This document shows positions 13,961-25,784 of a DNA stretch of 64,000 nucleotides, piece after piece (the stretch's first letter is position 1; the number at the start of each line of letters is the position of its first letter). The notes beneath the pieces were generated by a model that was not told the origin of the DNA, searched no databases, and saw only the letters and a list, made by a program, of their open reading frames with translations. The stretch lies in contig JABVXU010000001.1 of NCBI GenBank assembly GCA_013365365.1, positions 744,001-808,000 on the forward strand, written 5' to 3'. The position numbers and the translations under genes were made by a program. Source of the stretch: Cruorifilaria tuberocauda. Lineage: Eukaryota > Nematoda > Chromadorea > Rhabditida > Onchocercidae.

Positions 13961-14856
13961 AAGTTTTCCGAAATTATGTTCAGATCCTTTTAAAATATAT
14001 AACTAGATTATAGATGATGAAGCGAAGTTTACTATAAATAGTTCGTAGTCGTTTACCCATCATTTCCAGATTTGTCCGCAGTACTCGGGAAACGCTTTAC
14101 AAGCAGGAAGAGTGCGGACGAAAAGAATTAGTATAGGTCGGTTTCATTTTCTGTGATAATTATGATCTCCTATGCTTTTCATTAGAGAGACTTCTGCCTT
14201 GTCCCGTCGACAGTAGCTTGATCTATTTGTTGTTAATACGGGGTTGATCAATGTTTTACTTGACTTGATTTCCGCAAAGGATAGAAACTGTTTGCTCCAT
14301 GGAATCAAAATAGAATATTGTTCATTCTAAAAGATGATAGTTTAATCATACAAATTGAAAAAAGGAGAGAAGTTTCACAAAGGTTTTTAGCAAAAAGCAG
14401 ATGTTGGTTATGATTTACTTAAGATTTTCTACTCTTTGGAGAAGCTATTATACTTTAACTGGCGTGCACTGCATTTCACTGATTAATTTAATAGTACAAT
14501 TAAAACATAACGAAATTTATTACTTCCAAATACTTGGAAGTTATTTTAGGCGTTACGTGTCTTACTACAGTAAATTTATCTACGAATAAAGCGCTACTTT
14601 CCTGTATCTTACAGATTTATAGTTTCAGTCGAAGTTAATGTATCACGCCTTCCAAGTCACTTCTGATTTACTATTTTTAAGAAGTGTATGACGATCGTGT
14701 CCTCAAATTTTCTTCCTGCTTTATTTTTATCATAAATCACATGTAAGCCATCTGTGGCAAAAAACGATGCTTTTATAGATTTTCATGGCACGGTAATTTA
14801 TCTATCATAGTGCAAATCTTGGAATAGCAATACTTAATGTACAATAGTTTTATTTC

Positions 14857-14858
14857 AG
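14857..14858 (+). other. Predicted trans-splice (SL) acceptor of UBA1
   Basis: TTTTATTTCAG ends 18 bp before the UBA1 start codon at 14877. A strong 3' splice site this close to an ATG, with no obvious upstream exon, is typical of nematode spliced-leader addition. It could also be the acceptor of a cis-spliced 5' UTR intron. Confidence 0.5.
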
Positions 14859-14876
14859 TGTAGCTGTCACGACTTG

Positions 14877-17800
14877 ATGTTTTCGGGTGATCCCGCAGGT
14901 GAAAACAGGAAGGAACCCATTTTGCCTGAACCAGCCAAAAAACGGCCGAGAATTCAGGAAGTAAGCTAATCAGATTATACCTCTTTAAGAATGCAAGAAG
15001 GCATTTTTGGTTACCAAGTGTCAACTTTATTTTCTATTTAGATAATCTTTCAATATAGTGTTCGACTTTTTATTGAGTAGCATAAATGTAGCTATTATAT
15101 CTGGATATTGAATTTTTCCTAAGATTTTTTCACGGTCTCTCGTTTATCTACATTTTTACAAAACTGTAAGTTTTCCTTTCCAAATTCAAAATCGATCTTC
15201 CGTGTTACTGTGCATTATTGGTTGTACACGACTATAAGCTGATCAGCATCAATATGGAAAACATTGTTTCGCTTCTTGACGCTTGAACTAATAACTGAAA
15301 CCAAAGAAATTTGAATGCGAAGGTTTTATATCAAATGATATGTATAAACCATGCTTTCTGTGGATTGAAATTTCTATTTGAATTTCTCTGATAGAGCTTA
15401 ACTGAAAATGGATTCTGCAAGTTTGTGCTTGCTCACAAATAATATGACATTGCCTTGATTTCAACCATCTTTTCCTCGATTAAAAATATAACAGCTTCGC
15501 ATTTCTCATATTTTTAAAAGATGATATTCTAAAAAAATAATCAGGAAAAAAAATAATCAATACTTAATCGTTCAACGGGTGGACTAAATGACTTTAGCAT
15601 TATGCGATAACTCATTTAATATATAATCATAATACTTCAAACTTCCTAAGTTCCAACTTGAAACTTTTTTGCTTTTGTGGATTTTGTCAATTCCTTGAAA
15701 TGATGACTTCTATTATTAAGTGCATTTCTTCATAACCCCAGAATAAATCTCTATCGGCTTTAGAATTAAATCATTGCTTATGTGGAAAACTTGATTGTTA
15801 TATTCCATGGAAATGTACGAAGATGTATGCTTTATGATTCCGCTATCATTATTAGCATTAGGAAAATTTAAAAAAAGCGCACATTTTCAAAATAATTCGA
15901 TCTGAATGATAATAGTGTGTAGAAAGTGCAACGTAAAACAAAACATTGAAAAGCAGTAGTAATACTGAAGAGGTTGCAGTCTGAAAGTTGGTAAATTTAA
16001 TATCACTAGGTAGCGTTCGAAAAGCACGATAAGAATAAATCGAAATATGAAAATTTTTAGTTTTTTGATAGGAATTTTTATTGATATTTCGTGTACTTAA
16101 AAGCAATTAAGGTAAGGATGGAAAAGTACTTTTCCAGTTCGTAGTTAGATGGTTGCTAGAAAGTTAATGTTTGATAGAGGGGGAAAGATAATGCGGAAAA
16201 GAATGACAAACGAACAAGGTTTGATTTTTTTGGTTTTTTTCTTGGAGCATTCGATGTTCCTAATCGCTTGATCCTCTTCCCCATTGTGTGAATTTTTTTC
16301 AACGTCTGAGTTTACCACTCCATTAAATTTTCGAAGTTAATCGACAGATCATTCAGTGTTGGTTGCGTATCAATGTGCGAACCATTTCTTATATTTTTTT
16401 AAAATAAATCATATCAAGTCAAGATTTAATTCAAAAATTAAGTAATGATTTAAAAGGAATCTCACTCTGGGTTAGTGTTGTTAAAACTTTGAACTTGCTG
16501 GAATTAACATGCTTTCATTTCCATGGTCTGAAATTGTATCATAATTACTTTTTAACTATTTCTCTTATAACTATGGCAATTAAGATTGATGATTTGTTTT
16601 GGGACATTCAAATTAATATTTTTTCAGTAAATCTGAGGGAAAGTAGAATTTATGAACCCGAAATAGTTTTCGTAAATTAGAATTAGAAAAAAGAAAAATT
16701 TCGTAAATTGGCGTTCTCCTCATTATCATCATTATTGCCAGTGAACATCCATGTATGTTCCATTCATTGTACTGATAAGGTGTATTTGTGTCCTGTGTAT
16801 GCATTATCAAAATTGATTGTCGGCACCCTCTCAAAAAAAGTGCTCAAAATAAGATGAATCGTATCAAAACTTTTTAGTGGTAAAATGAGGCAAATATGCA
16901 TTTAAAATTTTAAAATTTTGCTTAGTATCATCATTATTGAAGAAGGAATTTCACATATAAAAATTTTAAATGCAAAAGCTAAATACTGTTAACCCTTATA
17001 ATAACCTTTATATGTTTGATTAAAGTTTTTTAATCCTTTTCGTAACTGTTTTCCGTGTAAAATTCGGGCGATCTTTGTATGCTACTCTGCTCAATTAACT
17101 TTTGGAGCACAACGAAAAACAAATGTAGGGACAGATTTCATAATATCGAACAGTGCACATATGGTGAGACTCATTCGTCTCGAAAATGCTGTTTGCGGAA
17201 TGTTTTATACAACAGATATATGACTATATATACATCAGTTTCAAAATATTTTTTAATGTCGATGTGCAGGATCTGCATAAGGAAGTATGAATCACACCAT
17301 TCACATTTCAATTCAAAAAAGTCTTAATTTTTCGAAAACATGACTTAATAGATAAAAATTATTATCGCTTTTAACATTTCCATGCACTGCAGATCTCAAC
17401 ATTCTGGTTGCCTGTATTGTGAAAATTTCTGATTTTCGTGAGCTGATGAGAGATCTATACGTAATTTTTGATGAGGAGAAGGATTAGGTGGACGATGAAA
17501 CTTTGTTGAAATTTTTCTAATTTTGAATTCTTTTTCTATCAACATTCAATTTTCTTTTCAAATTTTCATTCTCCCTTCCAAATAAAGTACTTGTAAGAGC
17601 ACAATTCTTCAGCACGAAATTGATTCAGTAACCGAATCAGCAAAAATGGGCGTAAACAGTGAAAATGGTATGGCAGATAATAGTGATGCTGTCTTGGATA
17701 AAAATCTTTATTCGCGACAAATGTATGTTACGTTGCTTTTGCAAAAATCTTTGACGAAATAGTAGTTGAAAAACAAGAAGGTACTAAACCTAAAAATTTG

Positions 17801-20800
17801 ATCTATTTAACAATCAAAAGATTTATATCAATCGGGGAATCCTGTGTTTGCAGTAAAATAATCAGAGATAAAACAGTTAATAATCCTAACTGCTGAATTT
17901 TAGAAATCCCATTTTCAGTTATGCTCTGGGCGAATCAGCAATGATGCACTTGAGAAAGGCATCAGTATTGGTATCAGGCATTGGTTCGGTCGGTGTAGAA
18001 ATCGCTAAAAATTTAATTCTTGGTGGTATCCGCCAGGTAACAATCCATGATACTCATAATGCGAAATGGCTGGATTTGAGCGCACAGGTTAGATTCTAGC
18101 AATATTATAAGATGCGATGTATATAATTATATAATAATTATATTCTGTATTGTCCAAGTATAGGAATCAAGGCAATTGAAAACAGTTTTTTCAGAAGTTG
18201 TTGATTTATTTTAAAATTGGGGAATTCAAAAAAGAATGATTAGAGTGATAATGAGTTTCGTAAGTGATTTTTGGAATTATTGTCATGGCGTTAAAAATAT
18301 TTTCTGATTATACCAATGATAACTAAACGAATTATTTCAGTATTACCTAAAGGAATCGGATATTGGACGAAATCGAGCGGAAGCAAGTTTTGAGCGTTTG
18401 GCCGAACTGAATGACAGTGTTACTTGTCATCTTTCTATGGAGCCACTTAGTGAAAATCTGATAAAACAATTTGACGTATGTTGTCTCTCATTTTATTTTA
18501 TTCCTTGAGCAATGAGACGCATCAGTGTTGCATTTGAACGTTATCTTTCTTAATTTGAGATTCAAATTTATGAAAATCTCATCATTAAGATTGAATCTCT
18601 TACTTTAAAACCCCTTAACTTGATTTTTCTGTTTTTTGTTTTTCACTGTTCATTACAAATTTAATTTCAGCTAACAGTGCTAACTGATGCACCTTTATCC
18701 ACGCAGCTATTGGTGAATGATTGGACTCGTAAGCACAATCGTCGCTTCATAACTGCTGATGCTCGAGGACTATTCGGTTTTATATTTGTCGACGTAGGTG
18801 CGGAATTTAGAGTTAATGATTTGAATGGAGAACGATGCAAAGAAGTAAGTTTGGCACTCCATTTTATGATTTCTGGAGAATTTTCGAGATGTCTTTCATT
18901 TACTACATTACGATAAGCTTAATTATCTATTCTAGTCGCTGATTGAGCATATAGATGCGGAGACAGGTGACATAACAACGTTGGATAATGTAATGCATGG
19001 TCTTGAGGACGGCGATTACGTGACGTTTTCAGAAGTCAAAGGGATGACTGAGTTAAATGGTATCGAACCACTCAAAATTACAGTTAAAAGTTGGTTTTAC
19101 GTTTTTTTTTTAAATCGCATTCAAATTATAAAACATAATGGACTAGGTTTTATTTATTTGATCCCAGATTAGCCTAATTTTGAAACTTTTATGCTGATGA
19201 AGGAAATTATGCCAATAAATAATTGGTATAAAATTATCTCCCTTTGTTTTAAACCAAACCGTTTTTATTTTCAGATTGTATTGATTTTTATAAATATTTC
19301 TGTTGGTTAAATAAAATTTTAGAACCAGATGTGTTCAATATTGGAAAAGTTGCTGCCGAGTTCTCACCTTATGTAGAGGGTGGACGTTTTATGCAAGTTA
19401 AAGTGCCTTCTACAGTTTTTCATAAATCACTGAAGGAATCACTTACCGAACCCGATATAGTAATGTGGGATTTTGCGAAATTCGAAAATCCCTCTCAACT
19501 TCATGCATTATGGCAAGCACTACACTCGTTTGAAATTAAGGTATGGCTATTTTTTATATTTTTTGCTTAAATTGTGAAATAAAGCTTATGTTTTGTCACA
19601 TGCAGCTAGTGACTAGTGGAATTAGTTATTACAGAAAGGCCTATTAACGATAAATGTTCTGATCAGTTTTGAGTGCGAGTGTTCATTCTTAACTTTATTT
19701 TAGAAAAAAAAAATGTTTCAGAAAGAGATAAGAATTTTGTTGTATATTTATTTGAAGATATTTGGATTTTATAACTAAAGTTTAGCATAAACGAAGTCCT
19801 ATGCCACGAAACAATGAGGACGTTGAACTTCTCAAAACTGAACTTCCACCTGATGCCGTGTCAGATGAGAAATTGCTGAGGAATTTCAGCTATCAGGTCG
19901 CTTTCATATTATTGCTATAGAAATAATATATTTACTGTAACTATTTACCACTATTTTTTTAGATTCTCTGTTTGTTTCTTACATGATGCATTCATGAGTT
20001 GACAGACTTATACGGTAGCAAGACGAAATGGAATAAAATTAAAAGATTCTTAAGGCTTGTGGTAATCTTGCACCTATCGCATCGATTGTTGGTGGTATCG
20101 CTGCTCAGGAAGCAATGAAAGCTGTTATGCATCATATGACTCCATTGAAGCAGTTTCTTTATATCGATTGTATAGAAGCATTACCAGGCGATTGGTCACC
20201 TTTCGATAATAACAAGCTAACGGCTAATGATTGCGAAATAGTAGTCTTTTAATTTCACATAAACTTGGATTTCGATCGACGTTTTTAGTATATAGTTTCA
20301 TTTTTATGAGAAGTTAGATTCCTAAGTCGAAGTTAAGTGGACTTGGAGAGTTTAGCTAGTTCGTAAAAACTAGTAGTTGAAATAAAGGAAGACAGCAGGA
20401 TGCTTGACTAAAAGATGATATTCTTAGAAAAGTTTGGGTTTCTTATGATTCTTGTTTTTAAAATTACAGGCTATACAGATTCTTAGGTTCTTGACGTCTT
20501 TTTTGCAGAAAAATTGTCAGTATGATGGTCAGATTGCTGTCTTTGGACGATCTTATCAGGAAGCACTTCTCAAACAGAAATATTTCATTGTTGGTGCAGG
20601 TATAAACTGTTGGTTTTTTTAGAATTAGTTATTTTGATTACTCTTGTTTTTAATAAATTGTCCTTCTGTGGATTTAACAGAATTTGTTCTCGGCTATTGC
20701 AGGTGCAATTGGTTGTGAATTATTGAAGAATTTGGCCATGATGGGTGTAGCATGTGGACCTGATGGGAAACTGAAAATAACCGATATGGATCAGATTGAA

Positions 20801-23800
20801 ATCAGTAATCTTAATCGACAATTTTTGTTTAGACGACGTGATGTTGGCGTAAGTTTTCTGGGATGTGTAATGCTTGTTTATTAAACTGTGTCCAACTTCA
20901 CAGTATTAGGATTTGAGAATGAAAAAAATCTTTTATGTTAAGATCGAAGTTTTTTAGAGTAAAAAATCTGAGGTGGCTACTAAAGCAGTAAGAGTTTTCA
21001 ATCCTAATATTAAAATTGATGCCCTCTCGGAACGTGTTGGTACCGAGACGGAAAGCATTTTCACTGATGATTTTTTCAATGATCTCAATGGTGTACTGAA
21101 TGCACTCGACAATGTTGATGCACGTTTGTTATACTTTACTTCTTTACACGTTTGTTTCATATAAATTACGGCTGCAATGTAGCAGCAACATTCTGAAATT
21201 GCCATATTTATCTGGTTTTGTTTGTTATATCCAGTTTCTTTTTCGAACAAAACTTTTTTATTTGTAAATATAGATCTTCCTGTCAATCACGAGACCTATT
21301 TTGAATTTCGTCTTTGGAAATTTCTAGGACGATATATGGATCGTCGCTGTATCTACTACCGTTTGCCATTGATTGATTCCGGAACAATGGGTACGAAAGG
21401 TAATACGCAAGTGGTTTATCCTCATCTTACTGAATCTTACGGGTATCATCTTTTCCGAATCATTTCTTTTTAAGTTAACTTCACCTGTTTTTTTTTGTGT
21501 CAAAAAATCGTATAATGCAGAATGATCCGAATTTTAATATTATGTGCTTAGGGTAATGTCACGACATTTTTACATTTAATGTTTTCTTTGTTTCAATACT
21601 TTTTTTATTTTCTTCTAATCTGTTGTAATTTATTTAACTAGTAAAGTGTTGGAATTTATTTCAGTTCGTCGGTCGATCCACCGGAAAAAGACATTCCAAT
21701 TTGTACATTGAAGAATTTCCCGAATGAAATTCAACATACCATACAGTGGGCACGGGATCTGTTTGAAGGTCTTTTCACAACTCCAGCAGAAACAGCAAAC
21801 CAATTTATATTTGATGAACGTGGTTTCTTGCAGCGGATTGATCAAATGAATACAGCTCATCGAGTTCGCTATTTTCATTTTGTTCGATGATGAAATGAAC
21901 TTCAATATTTTTGCAAATTCCTATGTCATAATTCACAAGAACTGAACAGCAGATTGTTAAAAATTCTTTGCAAGTTTGATTTGTGAATTTCTTTCATATT
22001 GCATAATATTATTAATTTTAGCTGCATATATTGTCCAAAGTAGAGGAAGCTTTGATCAGCGAAAGACCACATAGTGCAGAAGAGTGCATAAAGTGGGCCC
22101 GGATGAATTTCCAGGTTGCATATTCCGTAACTTTCAACTGATTGATGCTAGATAAATTTTTTTTAATTTTTTTCATCTACAGGAATACTTCCACAATGTG
22201 ATTGCGCAGTTATTGCATATGTTCCCACCAGATCAGGTCACCGAGCAAGGAATTAAATTTTGGTCAGGTAGTAAGCGTTGTCCACATGTTCTGGATTTCA
22301 ATCCAAATGAGGTAAAAATTCATGATATCGCAGATTAAAGAAATGGATAAATTGAAACTTCATTATTGCATGAATTTTGGCTTAAACATGTCCGTTCTCT
22401 TTATTATCCGATACCCTGAAGGATGTTGAACAATTATAATTTTTCTCAAAAGTTTAAATCGACTTACAATTCCATATTATAGCCAGAGCATTTCAATTTT
22501 GTTTGGGCTGCATCGATCCTTCGAGCACAGCAATATGGTATCACACCAATAACTGACAAAAAAAAGTTCTTAGCTGTCCTGAATGAAGTAAGTTAAAGTG
22601 ATCGTGAAAGTTTGGGGATTTTTTTACAAGTTTTTTCAGAAGTTATCTTTTAACCTGAATATCATGTTTCAGATTCGCCCACCGCCTTTCATGCCAAAGT
22701 CGGATATAAAGATAGCTGTTACCGAAGCTGAAGCAAAACAAGAAGAAAAGACAGTAAATGATGGTAAACACGGCTTTCTCTTCACTGAGCAAATGAGAAG
22801 TTTAAAGAAAAGGGTCTTCGCTTTTCTTGTTCCTCTCAGTTCTTCGTTTTTGAAATATCATGTTTTTAGATGACGTCGATGAAAAACTACAGTCGGTTAT
22901 GATGAATTTGGCTAAATTGAGCAAAAAAACTACGAAGTCATTGGTTCCAATCGATTTTGAAAAAGATGATGACACTAATCAACATATGAAATTTATCACT
23001 GCTGCTTCAAATTTACGTGCCGATAATTATGAAATCACACCAGCAGATGTTATGAAGGTAAGGATTCATAAAATTATTATAAAATTTTGAACATGGATTG
23101 TTTTATGTTTATCTGTCTTTGTTTTTTATTTTTTGTCTTGGGCAAGGTAAAATTGCTCGCGAAAGCTTATCTAATGCCATCCGCGTTTTTTTACGATCAA
23201 TTACTGTGTTGATTTTTGAAAAGGAAAGGTTTCAAAGTTGAAGTCAAAATTGAAATTAATTCAGACGAAGCAGATTGCTGGTCGCATCATTCCTGCTCTA
23301 GCGACGACAACAGCCGCTGTAGCTGGATTAGTTTGCATTGAATTGTATAAAATGACCGGTGATGGGCGTAGATTATCGAATGTCCCACTGGAAATTTTCA
23401 AGAATGGTTTCTTGAATTTAGCCTTGCCATTTTTCGGATTTTCGGAGCCAATTGCAGCGCCAAAGAAGAAGGTTAGATTCAACGTTTTGGATTTGTTTTT
23501 CTTTCACATTTGTGCTTCGGATATGATATTTGCTCTTTAAATTGGCTTACAATTTTCCTGTATTGTAGTGTGCGGATGAATATTTCACATTATGGGACCG
23601 ATTCGAAATACAGGGACCTAAGAAAATGAAAGAATTAATTCAGTGGATAAAGGTAAGTTGCGTTTTATGAATTTCAGTTTTTTAAAAATATTTGATCTAA
23701 AAATCACAAATATCTTAAAGTTGAACATTTCTGACGAGCAATATTCACTTACATTAAGTTAAATTTAATTTTAAATACAAAATGTTTGAAATTTTATTTT

Positions 23801-24359
23801 ATTTTATAAAAATTTTTATTTTATATATTTTCACGGATCACATCTGTTAAATATTTTTTTAAGAATATAATCTCTTGGAATTTCTTGGTGTATTACGATC
23901 AATAAATTTCAAACGTATCTGTACAATAGCATTGTTAATTGGTGTGTCAAAATTTACAGGAGGAAACAGGATTAGATGTAACGATGATGTCGTGTGGCGT
24001 ATCACTTATCTATAGCTTTTTTTTAAGCAACGATAAGAAAAAGGAGCGTTTGGAGCAAGAGTGAGCTTCTGCATATTTATGAGAGAAATGGTTTACTTTA
24101 GGATTGGAAACAAAATCTCTAGCTTCATTGCAGACTTGTTAATAGGCGTATTTACATTTGTTATGTTTTCATTGTGTTGTGGCTGGAGTAATGGGATGAA
24201 GGATAAATATTTCTTATTTTCAGCATGAAAGAGATTGTGGAAGAAGTGACGAGGAAAAAGATCCCAGACTATGTAAAATCAATTGTTCTCGAAGTAATAG
24301 CCAACAATAAGGATGATGAGGATGTAGAGATTCCATATATCAAATTCAACCTTAGATAA
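14877..24359 (+). CDS. uba-1: Ubiquitin-activating enzyme E1 (UBA1)
   Basis: ATP-dependent E1 that adenylates ubiquitin, holds it as a thioester and passes it to E2 enzymes; acts in nucleus and cytosol. Exons: 14877-14960, 17613-17722, 17919-18087, 18341-18475, 18671-18844, 18936-19089, 19323-19540, 19786-19896, 20055-20240, 20509-20599, 20703-20848, 20958-21123, 21328-21442, 21665-21863, 22022-22114, 22183-22311, 22483-22587, 22673-22763, 22870-23057, 23265-23471, 23569-23652, 23960-24060, 24224-24359. Phases agree; 1063 residues against 1058 in human. Seen: basic NLS-like PAKKRPRIQ (about 20-28), [14 protein letters not shown], the inactive-half fold [17 protein letters not shown], the ATP site [15 protein letters not shown] (about 473-487), [12 protein letters not shown], the catalytic Cys in [11 protein letters not shown] (about C633), [31 protein letters not shown], and a C-terminal ubiquitin-fold domain. 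Intron 1 is unusually long (2.65 kb). An in-frame Met at residue 40 opens exon 2 just after the NLS-like motif. Confidence 0.97.
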
Positions 24360-25784
24360 AAATATGTTATTCTTAGGACCGTTTTCACCGAATTCTAAGG
24401 AGTGGTCATATATCAAGTTTATTTTTCATTGATTTAAATACAGGATTGAATCAAAACATGCCTTCTTCACTCAGCTTGATAATATGAATGGCTTTCAGTT
24501 TCTTGCTTTTAGTTTTTAATACCTTGTTTCGAATCAGTTAATTTGAAAATTTTCTAAATGGACGAAAAATTGGAATTCTTTACATTAAAATTCGCTTAGG
24601 CTGTCAGTTGTTTTAAGATGCTTTAAAAATTTTAATGAAAATGTTGCCGGTTTTGTCTTTTTGCGAATTGAAAATTGATTGTTATCACATGACGAGGTTA
24701 TTCATGTTTCTCAGCTGTCCGGTTGTCATTCATAGCTTTCTCATCTACAACATTTTTAACTACGGCGCAATTTTATGTAATATCATTGATGTTCTGATTA
24801 GTTTTATCATATTCTTCTAAAGCGGTAATTCATAGAAGTTGGACTTCTTTATCTAGCAATCTTTTTTCTTTTAATTATTCTGATTCAAAAGAATATTTTT
24901 TAACGCTTCTTTTATGAGCATATAAGATATATTCTTATTTTATCTCTTTTTATCCATTCGACTTGCTGCTTTTTCTCTTTTGCAACTGTTTTGATTGTTC
25001 TGTTTATTTCAGCAACTTCAAGCAAATATTTGTCATTTGATTGGAATTTGATCCACGTATTATGTTTACTTTTTATATATGATAAATCACATTCTATTTT
25101 CTTGCAAAATGAACCGTTTGTTCTTTGTTTAAGTGCTTTTGATGTATCTTGCGAAAAATTGCAACAATCAATGCGAAATTGCATTATCTCAAACTTAATG
25201 TATGCCATTTCAATTGCAAGTTCGTTAGTTCTGCCGATTTTTGCTTTATATAAGCAGTAAAAATTTAATTTGATATTGAATGTTGCGTGCTGATGACTGT
25301 TAATGATTCGAAATTTCCTATTTCGGTAAGCTGTTCAACAAACTTTAAAATTCAAATTTGCTAATGAATAAAGGATATGTAAATGGTCTGTCTACTGGAG
25401 GTTCTCTTTCTGTGAAGACTCTTTCTTTGCTAATGTCAACAAATGATAAAAAACTGAACAATCGGTTCGTTATTAGTTACAAAAATTGTGGAATTTGTTA
25501 ATTGATGATTGAAAATCCTAATGTTATGCGATTGCAATTTTTTCAATCAGTGATCGATCATTTATTGCCGTATGTTTTCATTAGAGAGCAATCTTGATTA
25601 CTCAACAATTCAACCCAATCAATCACACACTTCCTCTTTTACTCCACACATATTTAATTTGATTTCTTAACAAATGCAAACGATTCTATTGTAAATAGCT
25701 CACTCATTTTAGTTCTCAGTATTAGCAATTACATCATCATCGCTGCTGTTGCTCTCTGTGGTGTTTCCGTTCGTCTGGTTTCAA
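24360..25784. other. Intergenic, AT-rich
   Basis: 1.4 kb between UBA1 and the aminopeptidase gene, both on the plus strand. The open frames at 24635-24820 and 24991-25260 are Phe/Ile/Leu-rich with no family resemblance and no flanking splice signals. I see nothing functional. The distance is long for a typical C. elegans operon. Confidence 0.6.

Larger units (their letters stand above)
8731..14856. other. Long intergenic stretch, no convincing gene
   Basis: About 6.1 kb between the start of the SLC22-like gene (minus) and the start of UBA1 (plus), so it should hold both promoters. Open frames here are short and of biased composition. Things seen: an imperfect inverted repeat at 11078-11127, and a GC-rich patch at about 13680-13960 containing a short exon-like segment with a good GTAAGA donor at about 13859. 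I see no RNA gene. Confidence 0.6.
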
